Source: Diploptera punctata (taxonomy: Eukaryota > Arthropoda > Insecta > Blattodea > Blaberidae). Taken from it: a stretch of DNA of 64,000 nucleotides. Made by a program: the position numbers and the translations under genes. Positions 20,632 through 30,602 of this stretch are shown piece after piece. Numbering within the stretch: position 1 is the first letter of the stretch; each line of letters starts with the position of its first letter. The stretch covers positions 134,501 to 198,500 of the forward strand of contig JASPKZ010001599.1 of the NCBI GenBank assembly GCA_030220185.1, written 5' to 3'. The notes under the pieces were generated by a model, which saw nothing but the letters and a program-made list of their open reading frames with translations, was not told the DNA's origin and did no database searches.

Positions 20632-21535
20632 TGCAGCCTCTTCGAAAGATATTTCGGGTCTTACAATTCCATAAGCAGGTGGAACACGATTTTTCAACGA
20701 CTATCAGTGTTCTAAATTCTTAATAATGGGAAAGTTTACACTTGCTTTTAGCCAATCAGAATATTTCAGTAGAAATCAAACTTTCTTTCTCTCGCACAAC
20801 TTCCTGTGTTTTAGAAAATCGCTTTAAAAATATAAAAAAAATATTTTTTAAATTGTTTAAAAGATTCTTCGAACATCCCCTAACTGTAATTTATTAATAA
20901 AAGATCACTTATTGCCTCTATCGATCACTTTTCTTCATATATTAAATCAAACAATTCTCTGCGCGCGAAGATAGGCCTCTGCTGCCGGCCGCCTCCTCTA
21001 ATATAAAAGTTAATTCCAAAAAAAACCAATAATTTGCACACATGTTGTTGTGCGGGAATTGAAGTCCATAAATCACTCTATATTCTGATTAAAATTTGTA
21101 TTACTGTTCGGGACTGTTTTTTTCATAGCTCAATTTAAAGTAAAACGATTGTGTAATTTTTTTTAGTTGTTTCGAAGGAATGATTCCACGTGTATTTAAC
21201 ACAATATGTGGTTGTATAGGAACATGATAAATATATCAATGAAAAGTACAAACCTTGAGGTAAAGTATCCATGTAGAACAAGAAGAATAACTCACTGAAC
21301 TTTAATGCAAAACGTATTTATTTATACAGCTCGGTACACAACTCGGATGCGGACCAGGTGAGTTGTTAACTATCGGCAACTTCCGATGTTTATATTGTCT
21401 ACATAAATTTTAGAATTCCACCCTCCTTTGCAGATAAGTGAAGAACAGTCATCTGGCAATAATTTTAGAGCGAAGAAAGATGAATTGGCGAGAATTAGTA
21501 AAATACTTATTTCCAGCTAGATTTGGTATCTGGCC
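20632..21535 (-). repeat. Right arm of the ~2-kb palindromic repeat
   Basis: Reverse-complement partner of 15850-16151 plus 19707-20262, uninterrupted by the LTR element, and therefore a record of the empty site: TTTGTA...AAATACACGTGGAATCAT with a single copy of the 61-bp region. No transposase ORF. It could be a foldback or long-TIR non-autonomous DNA element, or an inverted duplication of a repeat. Confidence 0.75.
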
Positions 21536-21770
21536 CACTGTGTGGTGTCCACCCAGCATCGTGAGGCATTCGGGTAGCTACAATAAATAGCGACTCCAGG
21601 TTGAGGATACCAGCTATAACAGCTGGAGGATCCGAAATGCTGACTCCATGTCACACTACACTGGCTAGACGATCGTATATCTCTGTGATTAACACATGTG
21701 GATGAGAGGCCAACAGCCGGCTGGTTAGCCAAAAGCCTTCTAGGCCTGTCGCGCTTTGAGTGTTTTTTAT
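21536..21770 (+). mobile_element. SINE2 body fragment without tRNA head
   Basis: CCACCCAGCATCGTGAGGC, GGTAGCTACAATAA, CTCTGTGATTAACACATGTG, CAGCCGGCTGG and CTTCTAGGCCT match the body of the full SINE2 copies at 50.6 and 58.1 kb. The tRNA-like head is replaced by the end of the palindromic repeat. Confidence 0.8.
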
Positions 21771-21815
21771 ACCAAGAAGATCGGGATAAGTAGATTCCCG
21801 GGCAAGCGTGCTCTG

Positions 21816-22065
21816 CCATACCGTTTATCTGATTGAGATGGGGCTTTTTGAAAAATGTTCAGGAGATTCCGGGATTGAACATAGGCTATACGCCTAAAAA
21901 TCACCATTGGTAGTGAAAAACGTGAAATAAAGTCCCTATTTTGACGCATAAATCGCTTTCGCTGCCCAAACCATAACAAATACACAAATTGATGTACACA
22001 GAATTGAATATGTAAAAGAACTATACGAAAAAGTAGAGTATAACAGCGCAAGGCTGGTGGTAAAA
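21816..22065 (+). repeat. Repeat X, copy 3 (no tRNA head)
   Basis: CCATACCGTTTATCTG, GTTCAGGAGATTCCGGGAT and AAACCATAACAAATACACAA match 14640-14870 in the same orientation with about one difference per five bases. Confidence 0.65.
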
Positions 22066-22161
22066 AACACATTAACATTTATTTAGGAGTAGCAACGCAC
22101 GCCGGGTATTACCTAGTTATAAATAAAAGATAATGAAAAGCACTAAACATCCTTACATCAA

Positions 22162-22430
22162 AACCAAAATCCCAATATGACATAATTACATTTTTTCAGG
22201 TATTCAGAAGAATCTGCAGCCGACTGTTGAGGAGTTCACAGAGAGCACGCAGTATCTCCTGAAGATGTCTACCGCAGCAGTAGACGAAACGTCGAGTAGA
22301 AGAACGACTGGACCACGGCCTATATGCCCGGAAGACGAACCTAATAGGAATTCATAAGAATCGTTACTAAAAATGTTATCTGGTACATTATGCATCTCGG
22401 CACCAAAATCCCAACATGATATAATTGTCA
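22162..22430 (+). repeat. Orphan PLE-type tail with hammerhead-like motif between direct repeats
   Basis: A hammerhead-like core lies at 22256-22296: CTGAAGA (22259-22265), stem II GTCTAC/GTAGAC with a 7-base loop, GAAA (22286-22289), then CGTC. Stem I is CTC/GAG. The block is flanked by imperfect direct repeats, ACCAAAATCCCAA(t/c)ATGA at about 22162 and 22400. No GIY-YIG or RT ORF is adjacent. This motif form with GAAACGTC is known from Penelope-like elements, so it is probably a PLE terminal fragment. Confidence 0.6.
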
Positions 22431-22542
22431 TATATTAGATGGTGTTTATATTAATTAAAAAGATGTAGCTTTTTTTCCTCTCCTGGAAACCTAGCTAAAT
22501 GCAATGACGTTATATTGAAATATTGGCGTCAATATTCTCTTC

Positions 22543-22668
22543 TATTCTATAGTGTTCTGCTCTAGGGCAGGTCCTTCACTGCAATCATAAGCATTTTAAT
22601 GGTATGCTTCGCAGTTTTACTAGGGAATTACCGTACAGGTGTGGTAGTATCCTGCCGTTGCTTATTTC
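22543..22668 (-). mobile_element. SINE1, 3' fragment
   Basis: The minus strand ends with GCAGTGAAGGACCTGCCCTA, then GAGCAGAACACTATAGAA. It keeps only the 3' module. The ending GCAGAACACTAT is even closer to the RTE-F LINE end than the other SINE1 copies are. Confidence 0.8.
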
Positions 22669-22894
22669 AGTAGAATATAATGCAGCACTGATTATTAATA
22701 TTACTATTATGATTTGATGATTCATCTCTCTAACGCAAAGCATGTTTACCTAAAGCAAGAACATTAAATAAAATTCAAAGTTCTGAGGAATAAAAGAAAC
22801 AGTAAACCTTACAAAGTAATGCTATGATATATTGAACTGAAAATGAGAGAAGTAAATCAAATTCAAATATATAAATAATCATTATTAGAATGAT

Positions 22895-23222
22895 CATCAT
22901 CATCATCATAGTACATTCACGAATTTAGGCCATTTGTTGACCTGTTTCAGCCTCAAGAGAAACAACATCCAGAAGTCTTTTGAGTGGACGTCCTGGTCTT
23001 CTTCTTCCTGCAGGTTGATATCTTAACATTAGTTTGGGTATTCTGTGATCTTCCATTCGATGAACATGTTGTATCCATCTTGACTTATAATCAGAAATTT
23101 TGTTTTCTAAAGATTCCATGTGTAATTCTTCTAAGATGTCTTCATTTTTTTTGTGATCTAGTAGTGTGTATCCTGCAGACCTCCGAAGATATCTCATTTC
23201 AGCAGATCTAAGTCTCTGTATA
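22895..23222 (-). mobile_element. RTE-J LINE, 3' fragment, 12-bp target duplication
   Basis: TATTAGAATGAT at 22883-22894 and 23223-23234 bounds it. The minus ORF 23197-22925 holds MRYLRRSAGYTLLDHKKNED, IQHVHRMEDHRIPKLMLRYQ and AGRRRPGRPLKRLLD, an RTE-type RT C-terminus. The 3' end GGTCAACAAATGGCCTAAAT, a weak GGC/GCC-type hairpin, precedes an ATG array. Confidence 0.92.
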
Positions 23223-23235
23223 TATTAGAATGATG

Positions 23236-24187
23236 TTTTATGATGTTTTATTTATTGTGGCAGATTTAAGGCCATAAGGCCTTCTCTTTCAAACAACCAG
23301 CGCAAATGTGCAAATACGTGTATATATTTTATTTGTACTTTAGTAATCATAAAGGGTTAAAATGTAATTAAAAGTTCAAATGTAAATGTGATGTACAAAC
23401 ATCTTCTATACGATAAACATAATAATAATAATAATATTAATAATAATAATAATAATACTTACTCACTGGCACTATCGAACCCCTAGGTTCATGGCCGCGC
23501 GGACATAAGCTTTCCATACATCCCTATCCTGATCTAATGTTTTCCAATCATTCCCTGTATAATCTACTTCCCTCAAATCATATTTAATGTTGTTCTCCCA
23601 CCTCATTCTTGGTCTACCAACTGGGCGTTTTCCTTCTGGCTTTCCTACAAGAAGTTTCCATGCACGTCTTTCATTCCCCATACGCGCAACATGTCCTGCC
23701 CATCGCAGTCTACGAGACTTAATTGTTCTTATTATATCTGGCTTTCTATAAAGACCATGTAGTTCATTGTTATGTAGTCTTCTCCATTCACCTGTCTGTT
23801 CATCTCTCTTTGGTCCAAAAATCTTCCTAAGAACTTTATTCTCAAATACTCGTAATCTCCTTTCCTCTCTTAAAGTAAGAGTCCATGTTTCGCACCCATA
23901 TAATATAACTGGTAGAATAATAGTCTTATATATTTTCAGTTTAACGTTTTTTGAAAGGAGTTGGGACATCAAGAGTCTCTGCAATGCATAATAACATGCA
24001 TTTCCAGAATTGAGCCTATGTTTAATTTTTTTGTGCATCTCATTCCTATTTGTGATTATTGTTCCTAGGTATTTGAATTCAGCCACTTCCTCAAAATTTC
24101 CCTCATTTGTCATTAGCTGTCCATTTGCATTATATAGGCTACTGAATTTCTATGTGTGAACATATATTTAGTTTTACTGATATTTAC

Positions 24188-24244
<57 letters not shown>

Positions 24245-24510
24245 AATATGAACAGGAATTAATACATATACTATACACGGGTTAATAATCAAGCTAAGAT
24301 AGAGCAAATATAAATTTATATTTGTTTTAAAAATGCTGATGTTTGGCAGCCCATCACTTCCTGTGTTATGGAATTCCAGTTGCGAGAAGTGGAGATATAT
24401 GTGTAAAATACAGTATAGAACCGCTCATAAAATATAGTGTGTCAAGTGTTTCGTAGAGTTTAACAAATCTATACATCATAGGTTAAACATGAGAATTGCA
24501 AATAAATAAT
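23236..24510 (-). mobile_element. Jockey/CR1-like LINE 3' end, split by an RTE-A insertion
   Basis: Minus strand: a C-terminal remnant near 24400-24320 (RNWNSITQEVMGCQTSAFLK resembles the WNSLP...C.T..FK ending at 3.7 kb). A 3' UTR follows, then the hairpin AAGGCC-ttat-GGCCTT (23272-23285) with a short T-rich/(AAAT) end. RTE-A sits inside the UTR at a (TAA)n tract (23455-24190). Confidence 0.7.
23455..24190 (-). mobile_element. RTE-A LINE, 5'-truncated, inserted in (TAA)n
   Basis: ORF 24113-23472 (213 residues) is the longest intact RTE-A C-terminal frame: FEEVAEFKYLGTIITNR, ILPVILYGCETWTL, RRLRWAGHVARMG, GRPRMRWENNIKYDLRE, ending AAMNLGVR-stop. Upstream, NISKTKYMFTHRN is the end of the palm, with a 3-4 base insertion after it. 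Both sides are TAA repeats (23420-23457 and 24184-24242), so the target was, or became, a TAA microsatellite. Confidence 0.93.
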
Positions 24511-25289
24511 AAATTAATTATAATTATCAATAAATTAAAAAAATAAATTTCGAAAAATCAAGAGATAGAGAGATGAACCAAATATCCGAATTTTTGGAGG
24601 AAGCGCGTAAAAAGGCCGCCTGTCTACCATGTGTTGGGCTCTGAGGGAGTTTCCCGTCAACTATCGATTCTTGTTTCAAGGCAACATCCTTCTCGCAGTT
24701 TCTTTCTTTCCTTCAAGACAGATTTGTGGAGCCAATCACCCGGGCTTTTGGCAAGTTTCGCTGATTGCCCGATCACTGGGAATTGAGTTTGTTAGGTCAA
24801 GCGGGTCGTCTTAGGGGAGAAAAAAAAGTCCACCTTCCTACTCTAGTAAACTCCTATGGTGTCTGGGTGCTTTTATGTGTGGTAACTATCGACTCTTTTC
24901 AAATCTTCAAGTGTGTTTCTGCACAAAGACGTTGGTGGTAATAGACTCGGCGGAGATTGTAGTCTACTAAACGCCTTCTCGCGCTGAAATTACTTGTACG
25001 TGACGCTAGTAAACTTGAAGCCAATCTTTTCAAGTTCCTTTTGCCGTGATTCAACATTTTGATAAAATTCTAGCAATGCGGCAACAGGTTCACAGGGATG
25101 CTTCTGTATGTGGATAATGAGCAAAATCAATGCTATTATACTTAAACACTCGCTTCACAGGTACATCAAATATTTTATTGTTTCCTTTTTTCTACTAGTT
25201 GAATAATTATTTTCTATAGAATAGCTTGCAGAATATATATCAACTGGAAATCTAAGGCATTACTATAATAAAATTCATATGTATGCAAC

Positions 25290-25290
<1 letters not shown>
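24511..25290. other. No recognisable gene; less AT-rich block
   Basis: 24600-25080 is noticeably richer in G+C than its surroundings and contains a plus ORF 24629-24814 (61 codons) with no recognisable motif. It may be a diverged LTR or UTR of an unknown repeat. Nothing else in the window matches it. Confidence 0.4.

Positions 25291-25293
<3 letters not shown>

Positions 25294-25327
<34 letters not shown>
25294..25327. repeat. (TA)n microsatellite, left of SINE1
   Basis: Pure TA array. A second one at 25675-25702 lies on the other side of the SINE, so the SINE sits inside a TA array. Confidence 0.9.
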
Positions 25328-25328
<1 letters not shown>

Positions 25329-25330
<2 letters not shown>

Positions 25331-25670
25331 CCATCCATAGTAATTCTGCCCGAAGGCAGGTCCTTCACTGCAGTCATAGCATTTTCATGCTATACTTGCA
25401 GCTTTACTAGGGAATTGTGTAGGTGTGTTAGCTTCCCGTTGCTTTCCACACCGGTGAAGGATGATGATGATGAAGATGATAATGAATAATGATAAGGATG
25501 ATGGCCATATGATTTCGGGGACCGTTTGGGCCTTAAAGTTTTCCTGGCTTTGTCTTACAGGTGAGGAAAAACCCCGATAAAAACCTCACCCAGAAAAACT
25601 GCCCGACCGGGGATCGAACCCGGGCCCGCTGCGTGACAAGGCAGCACGCTACCTCGAGACCACAGCGGTG

Positions 25671-25673
<3 letters not shown>
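25329..25673 (-). mobile_element. SINE1, near full-length (minus strand)
   Basis: Read on the minus strand: CGCTGTGGTCTCGAGGTAGC (A-box region), GGGTTCGATCCCCGG (B box), TTTTTCTGGGTGAGG, TTTTCCTCACCTGTAAG, CACCGGTGTGGAAAGC and the 3' hairpin CTGCC-TTCG-GGCAG, then AATTACTATGGATGG. Both RNA polymerase III boxes look intact. About 345 bp. The short poly-D/E ORF on the plus strand comes from an internal GAT array. Confidence 0.92.
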
Positions 25674-25706
<33 letters not shown>

Positions 25707-25807
25707 AAATAATTTTAGTGTTTACCTTTAAAAAAAATTACGTTATATAATATTATCACAAAAAAAATTGATAAAAGGTAAATTTATCCTCAGTTGATAT
25801 ACTGAAA

Positions 25808-27276
25808 ATACTTCTTCTTCTTCTTCTTCACGGTTTAGGCTTATTTACTAGCCTCTTCCGGCTCCACATTGCTGCTCTTTCCATCTTTTCCTTGGTCTTC
25901 CCAAAATTCTTCTTCCTCATGGTGAATAGCTGTAATGCTGCTTTTGGTATTCTATTCTCAGTCATCCTTGTCAAGTGTTCTTTCCAGTTTTGTCCTGTAT
26001 TTCACTATTGTTGTGTTTAATTCCTCTACTTTTAGTTGTCTTATTTCTGTGTTATGTTTTTTGTCTGTTCTTTGATATCCTGCTATTGGTCTGAGGAATC
26101 TCATTTCAGCAGCTTGTATTCTGGCAGATTGTTGTGTTGTCACTGTCCATGTTTCGGATCCTTAAGTAATAATAGGCACTGCCATTGTCTTGTATAATTT
26201 CATTACAGAGTCTTTCCTGGCTTTATTTTTCAAAGTTCATTTTAGTGTTCCTGTTATATAATTAAACTTATTTAGTTTGTTATTTATAATCTGTTTTCAT
26301 TGTGTATGATATTTCGCAACCTAAGAAGTTATATCTTACCACTTGTTCTATTGGTTTATTTTCTAATATTATCTTTGTCCGAACCTGATGAGCACCCTTG
26401 AAGGCAATTGCTTTTTATTTTTGTGAGGATATTTCCATGTTGTATTTTTTTAATATTTCATTTAGTGTATATAGCATTCTTTGTAGTTCGTCCTTAGCTG
26501 TTTTTGCTATTAAAACCTGGTCATCTGCAAAGGCTACTGTTTTTATTACTATATTTCCTAAGTTAATTCCCCCAGTCATCATTTGTTTCCATGATCCTAT
26601 CATGTCGTCGAAATAAATGTTAAAAAGCGTGGTTGATAATGGACAACCTTGTCTAACTCCTCCTGTTATATGTATTGGTTCCCTTTGATTTATTTTTATT
26701 TTTGTTTTCTCATACATTATCTTAATTACTGTCATCAAGTGTAGTGGAATTCCTTTTTCACTTAATATTTTCCATAATTTTGGTCTAGACACTTTATCAA
26801 AGGCCTTCTTGTAATCTATAAAGAGGATGTGCGTCTCTAAGTTGAATTCTCTTCGCTTCTCTATTATTTGTTTTAAAGTGAATACGTTGTCTGTGCAGCT
26901 TCTTCCTTTCCTAAATCCTGTCTGCTCTTCTGATATTATTGCATCTACTATAGTTGTTAATCTTTGGTTAATCATTTTTGCATATATTCTGTATGCTGCA
27001 CATAGTAAGCTTATGCCGCTATAGTTTTCTGGCTTTGTTTTATCGCCTTTTTTAAATATTGAGATTATTTTTCCAATTTTCCATTCTTCTGGCATTGTAT
27101 TTTGTTTCCAGCACTTGTTATAGAATTTTAATAATCTTCCTTGAAAATTTTTTGCGGCTTTTTTTATCAGTTCTATGTTTATATTGTCTATTCCGCATGC
27201 TTTATTATTTTTACATTTCATTGATACTTCTATCATTTCTTGCATCTATAATTTATCTACTTCTACATGTTGTTAA
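25808..27276 (-). mobile_element. RTE-E LINE with intact RT palm
   Basis: One of the longest RT copies in the window. Minus ORF 27245-26415 carries the RT from fingers to palm. A broken continuation (26143-25958) has IQAAEMRFLRPIAGYQRTD. The end has a hairpin-like AGGCTAGTAAATAAGCCTAA and a GAA tail. A 7-bp direct repeat ACTGAAA at 25801-25807 and 27277-27283 may be the target duplication, but that is weak. No endonuclease domain remains because of 5' truncation. Confidence 0.92.
26415..27245 (-). pseudogene. Reverse transcriptase domain (RTE-E)
   Basis: 276 residues, open throughout. KNNKACGIDNINIELIKKA and MPEEWKIGKIISIFKKGD begin the fingers. EQTGFRKGRSCTDNVF, LFIDYKKAFDKVSR (motif A), GGVRQGCPLSTTLFNIY (motif B) and VAFADDQVLIA (motif C; FADDQ) give a complete catalytic core. 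The frame ends at ISSQK where the thumb continues in another frame, so the protein is truncated. It would act in target-primed reverse transcription. The absence of endonuclease, thumb and a normal start makes it a fossil although the core residues are present. Confidence 0.88.
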
Positions 27277-27297
27277 ACTGAAATTTCACATAAAAAG

Positions 27298-27361
27298 ATT
27301 ATCATAAGTAATGCCACGAGTGATTTCCAAATTATCGATAAATTCACGACTCACGAAGTGA
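27298..27361 (+). repeat. MITE-M half copy
   Basis: TTATCATAAGTAATGCCACG through ACGACTCACGAAGTGAG is one arm of the hairpin element found complete at 33724-33868. Confidence 0.8.
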
Positions 27362-27790
27362 GAAACAACCTTTAAAAAAAATCTGTTGTGAGTTTGTTTT
27401 GCAACAGATGTTCACAGATGGAGACCAGACGAATGTATAAATAAACATTTCTTTGAATATACAATGTTTGTATGAACAGCAATACTCCGTGAACGTGCTT
27501 CTCTTTAATCCACATATTTCTTTCTCAATAAACAATATTTCCTTACAAACAGAAAATAAATCGTATTCGTCCTAAAGGTTCTTTTACAAGGGAAACATCT
27601 CACACTTATGGATCCCTTCTTTTTCAAAGACTTCATTCTCGTGTAGAAATGAACTCTTTCTGCATATTTAAACTTTCTTCGAGAATTTGAAGAACATCGG
27701 TTTGCATGTATTTTTTATTACCGGCATTTTCTATTTATATATCTTGGAACTAACAAATAATTAGAAATACTTAATGTCAGAGTTATGCCT
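27362..27790. other. No recognisable feature
   Basis: AT-rich, short ORFs only. Confidence 0.45.
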
Positions 27791-27792
27791 TT

Positions 27793-28160
27793 ACGACAAC
27801 CGCTGTGGTCTCGAGGTAGCGTGCTGCCTTGTCACGCAGCGGGCCCGGGTTCGATCCCCGGTCGGGACAGTTTTTCTGGGTGAGGTTTTTATCGGGGTTT
27901 TTCCTCACCTGTAAGACAAATGTCAGGAAAACTTTAAGGCCCAAACGATCCCCGAAATCATATGGCCATCGCAATCATCATCATTCATATTCATCTTAGG
28001 TCAAGCTTAGGATAGGGACTCTCATGACGCACCATTATCATCATCATCACCCATCATATCATCGGGGCAACGTAATCCCGCCTTCCAGGCGCTCCAACCT
28101 CAGAAGTGGGTTGCAAGTACGCCATGCCAGGAGAGAAAGCAGGAATGTCAAAAGACAAAC
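27793..28160 (+). mobile_element. SINE1, long 3'-module variant, well preserved
   Basis: A-box region TGGTCTCGAGGTAGCG (27806-27821) and B box GGTTCGATCC (27848-27857) intact, then TTTTTCTGGGTGAGG and TTTTCCTCACCTGTAAG as in other SINE1 copies. From about 27960 the 3' half differs from the 55-kb copy and matches 1.5-1.7 kb (GGGGCAACGTAATCCCGCC, AGAAGTGGGTTGCAAG). The two SINE1 classes therefore share the head and body but have different 3' ends. No clear target duplication. Confidence 0.9.
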
Positions 28161-28530
28161 CTGGGGCATTTGAAAAAAAAAATCAATCAATTTTACCGTA
28201 GACATATATTTCTAGTTGTAGAGGTGTTATGGATTTTTCTTACTTCGGAACTTATCCACAATAGATTGTTTTTTACGTCATCCTCAATACATTCGTCTTC
28301 TCCAGTTGTAGCGGTCCTTAATATCCTCACCTGTAAGTCCCAGTTCACTCATACTTCTTCTTACACCGATCATCCCAACCTTCATTAAGTCTTCCCTTTA
28401 TTATTTTACCATCTACTTTCCATTCCAATGTCTTCTTAGGAGTTCTATCAGATGTCTTTGTCTTGAAATATGACTAAGCAATATGAAACTAATCTTTATC
28501 CAAATCAAAGTGCTAATTACATTTGGGCTA

Positions 28531-28617
28531 ATAATTCAAAATATACCACCTTAATAGTCTGTCCCCAATTGTCTAATTCAAAATATACCACCTTAATAGT
28601 CTGTCCCCAATTGTCTA
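28531..28617 (+). repeat. Tandem duplication, 2 x 42 bp
   Basis: TAATTCAAAATATACCACC...CCCAATTGTC is repeated exactly, head to tail. Confidence 0.9.
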
Positions 28618-28661
28618 ATATGTTTTTTAACTTTCATAATTTTCCAAATTTTAACGTGTCT

Positions 28662-29302
28662 TACTTATTTACTTACTTACTGGCACTATCGAACCCGTAG
28701 GTTCATGGCCGCACGGACATTAGCTCTCCATACATCCCTATCCTGAGCTAACGCTTTCCAATCATTCCCTGAATAATCTACGTCCCTCAAATCATAGTTA
28801 ATGTTATTCTCCCACCTCATTCTTTGTCTACCAACTGGGCTTTTTCCCTCTGGCTTTCCTACAAGAAGCTTCCATGCAAGTCTTTCATTTCCCATACGTG
28901 CAACATGTCCTGCCCAACGCAGTCTACGAGACTTAACTGTTCTTATTATATCTGGCTTCCTATAAAGACCATGTAGTTCATTGTTATGTAGTCTTCTCCA
29001 TTCACCTGTCTGTTCATCTCTCTTTGGTCCAAAAATTTTCCTAAGTACTTTATTCTCAAATACTTGTAATCTCCTTTCCTCTCTTAAAGTAAGAGTCCAT
29101 GTTTCGCACCCATATATATAACTGGTAGAATAACAGTTTTATATATTTTCAGTTTAACGTTTTTTGAAAGGAGTTGGGACATCAAAAGTCTCTGCAAAGC
29201 ATAATAGCACGCATTTCCAGAATTGAGCCTATGTTCAATTTCTTTGTGAATCTCATTCCTATTTGTGATCATTGTTCCTAGGTATCTGAATTCTGCCACT
29301 CC
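28662..29302 (-). mobile_element. RTE-A LINE, 5'-truncated, possible 7-bp target duplication
   Basis: Minus frames 29299-29084 (MAEFRYLGTMITNRNEIHKE to LPVIYMGAKHGLLL, frameshifted by a 2-bp loss in the YGCE region) and 28895-28686 (C-terminus to AAMNLRVR). It ends with (GTAAGTAAATAAGTAAG). CGTGTCT occurs at 28655-28661 and 29303-29309. Confidence 0.92.
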
Positions 29303-29592
29303 CGTGTCTATTTTTTTTAAATCTGGACTTCCGCGATGATCTTCTCCAATAACCTATCTCTGTTGCTAATAACTTGTTAGCTTGGCACCTTTTAATTGCC
29401 CATGTCTCTCTGATCCATTTAACATAATACAAATAATATATTGTAGATAAGAAATTTAAATTAGTTATTGTATATAATACGCCTAATAAAGTGGTGTGGC
29501 ATGACTTCATACATTCATTGGGTTTGTATGAAATTCAACTAGTACGAATTAATTAAATGCATTTTCCCAATTTAAATTTATTATGTATAATA

Positions 29593-30049
29593 AAAAGATA
29601 TTGGTAAAACATTGGTGGAATGTGTTGCAATGTATGGACGTGAGGTATGGACAATTAATAAGTACTACAAGAATAGACTAATAGCTCTAGAAATGGATTA
29701 TTTACGCAGAAGTGCCAGAAAGTCTAAATTAGAACATGTCACAAATAAGGAAATTAGAAACATAATGGGAGCAGAAGAAAGCATAATTGAAAGAATTGAG
29801 GAGAAGGAATTAAAGTGGTTAGGACATGTTTTAAGAATGGAAGATGAGCGATGGCCGAAGCAACTATATGAATGGCATCCGAACAGAAAGAAGAAAAGAG
29901 GGTGACCAAAGTTAACATGGAAGGAAAACATGAAGACAGTAATGCAAGCTAGAGGGCTAAGCATCGAATATGCCCAAGACCGTAGGCTTTTTGGAGGTTT
30001 GGCACGGCAAGACGGCAGCAGCTGTAAAAACCCGAAGATAGATAGATAG
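29593..30049 (+). mobile_element. RTE-B LINE, 5'-truncated, 10-bp target duplication
   Basis: ATGTATAATA at 29583-29592 and 30050-30059 bounds it. ORF 29612-29905 holds CVAMYGREVWTINKYYKNRL, MDYLRRSARKSKLEHV, IERIEEKELKWLGHVLRMED and WPKQLYEWHPNRKKKRG. A stop follows, then the frame GRP-like end is lost. 3' end GACGGCAGCAGCTGTAAAAA then GATA repeats. Sister of 3947-4519. Confidence 0.93.
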
Positions 30050-30059
30050 ATGTATAATA

Positions 30060-30592
30060 TAATACATGTATTATGTTACATGGATCAGAGAGTAGGATTT
30101 TTTCAGATTGTGAAGAAAATACATTTCAGGGCTCCATACGCCGACCACGACCCTTCTATATTGTCTTTATGAACGTTCGCCTCCATGGCTGAAAATTACA
30201 GATATGAGACCAAAAGCTGGCCTTCTGGTCCTTCTCGCCATGGAGTAAGCTAAGTAGGGTTTCTTCTAATCCCTAATTAAAGTAAAAAAAATAACATGTC
30301 ATTCTATTTATACTCCAATTTAACTTTAATACTGGATTATGAGTATCAAATATGAAAACAATTAACAACGGGTAGCTCAATATTTTCGTTTCATATCCTC
30401 GAATTACCATTTTTGATTGATTCTTACCAGGAACCTCTCTACACCAGATACATTAATGCTGTGAGATCAATTTACCTTCACTGATCACAAAGTACGGTAT
30501 CTCACATTGGATGAATCTATAAATATATTCTATAATCAGTCTGGTGCAACGAGTAATAATAGTAGGCCTAACTTTATTCAATTTAATCCTTT
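30060..30592. other. No recognisable feature
   Basis: AT-rich spacer without recognisable coding or repeat content. Confidence 0.5.
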
Positions 30593-30602
30593 ATATTCTT
30601 AA

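Noticed and set aside
24629..24814. ORF in a G+C-richer block as a host gene
   Set aside because: No motif, no related frame nearby and no supporting splice context visible.
4066..29600. Two RTE-B copies seeming to start at the same base (ATATTGGTAAAACATTGG)
   Set aside because: The target duplication of the first copy (3933-3946/4520-4533) shows that it extends upstream to 3947, so the common start is an illusion; only the 29.6-kb copy starts there.
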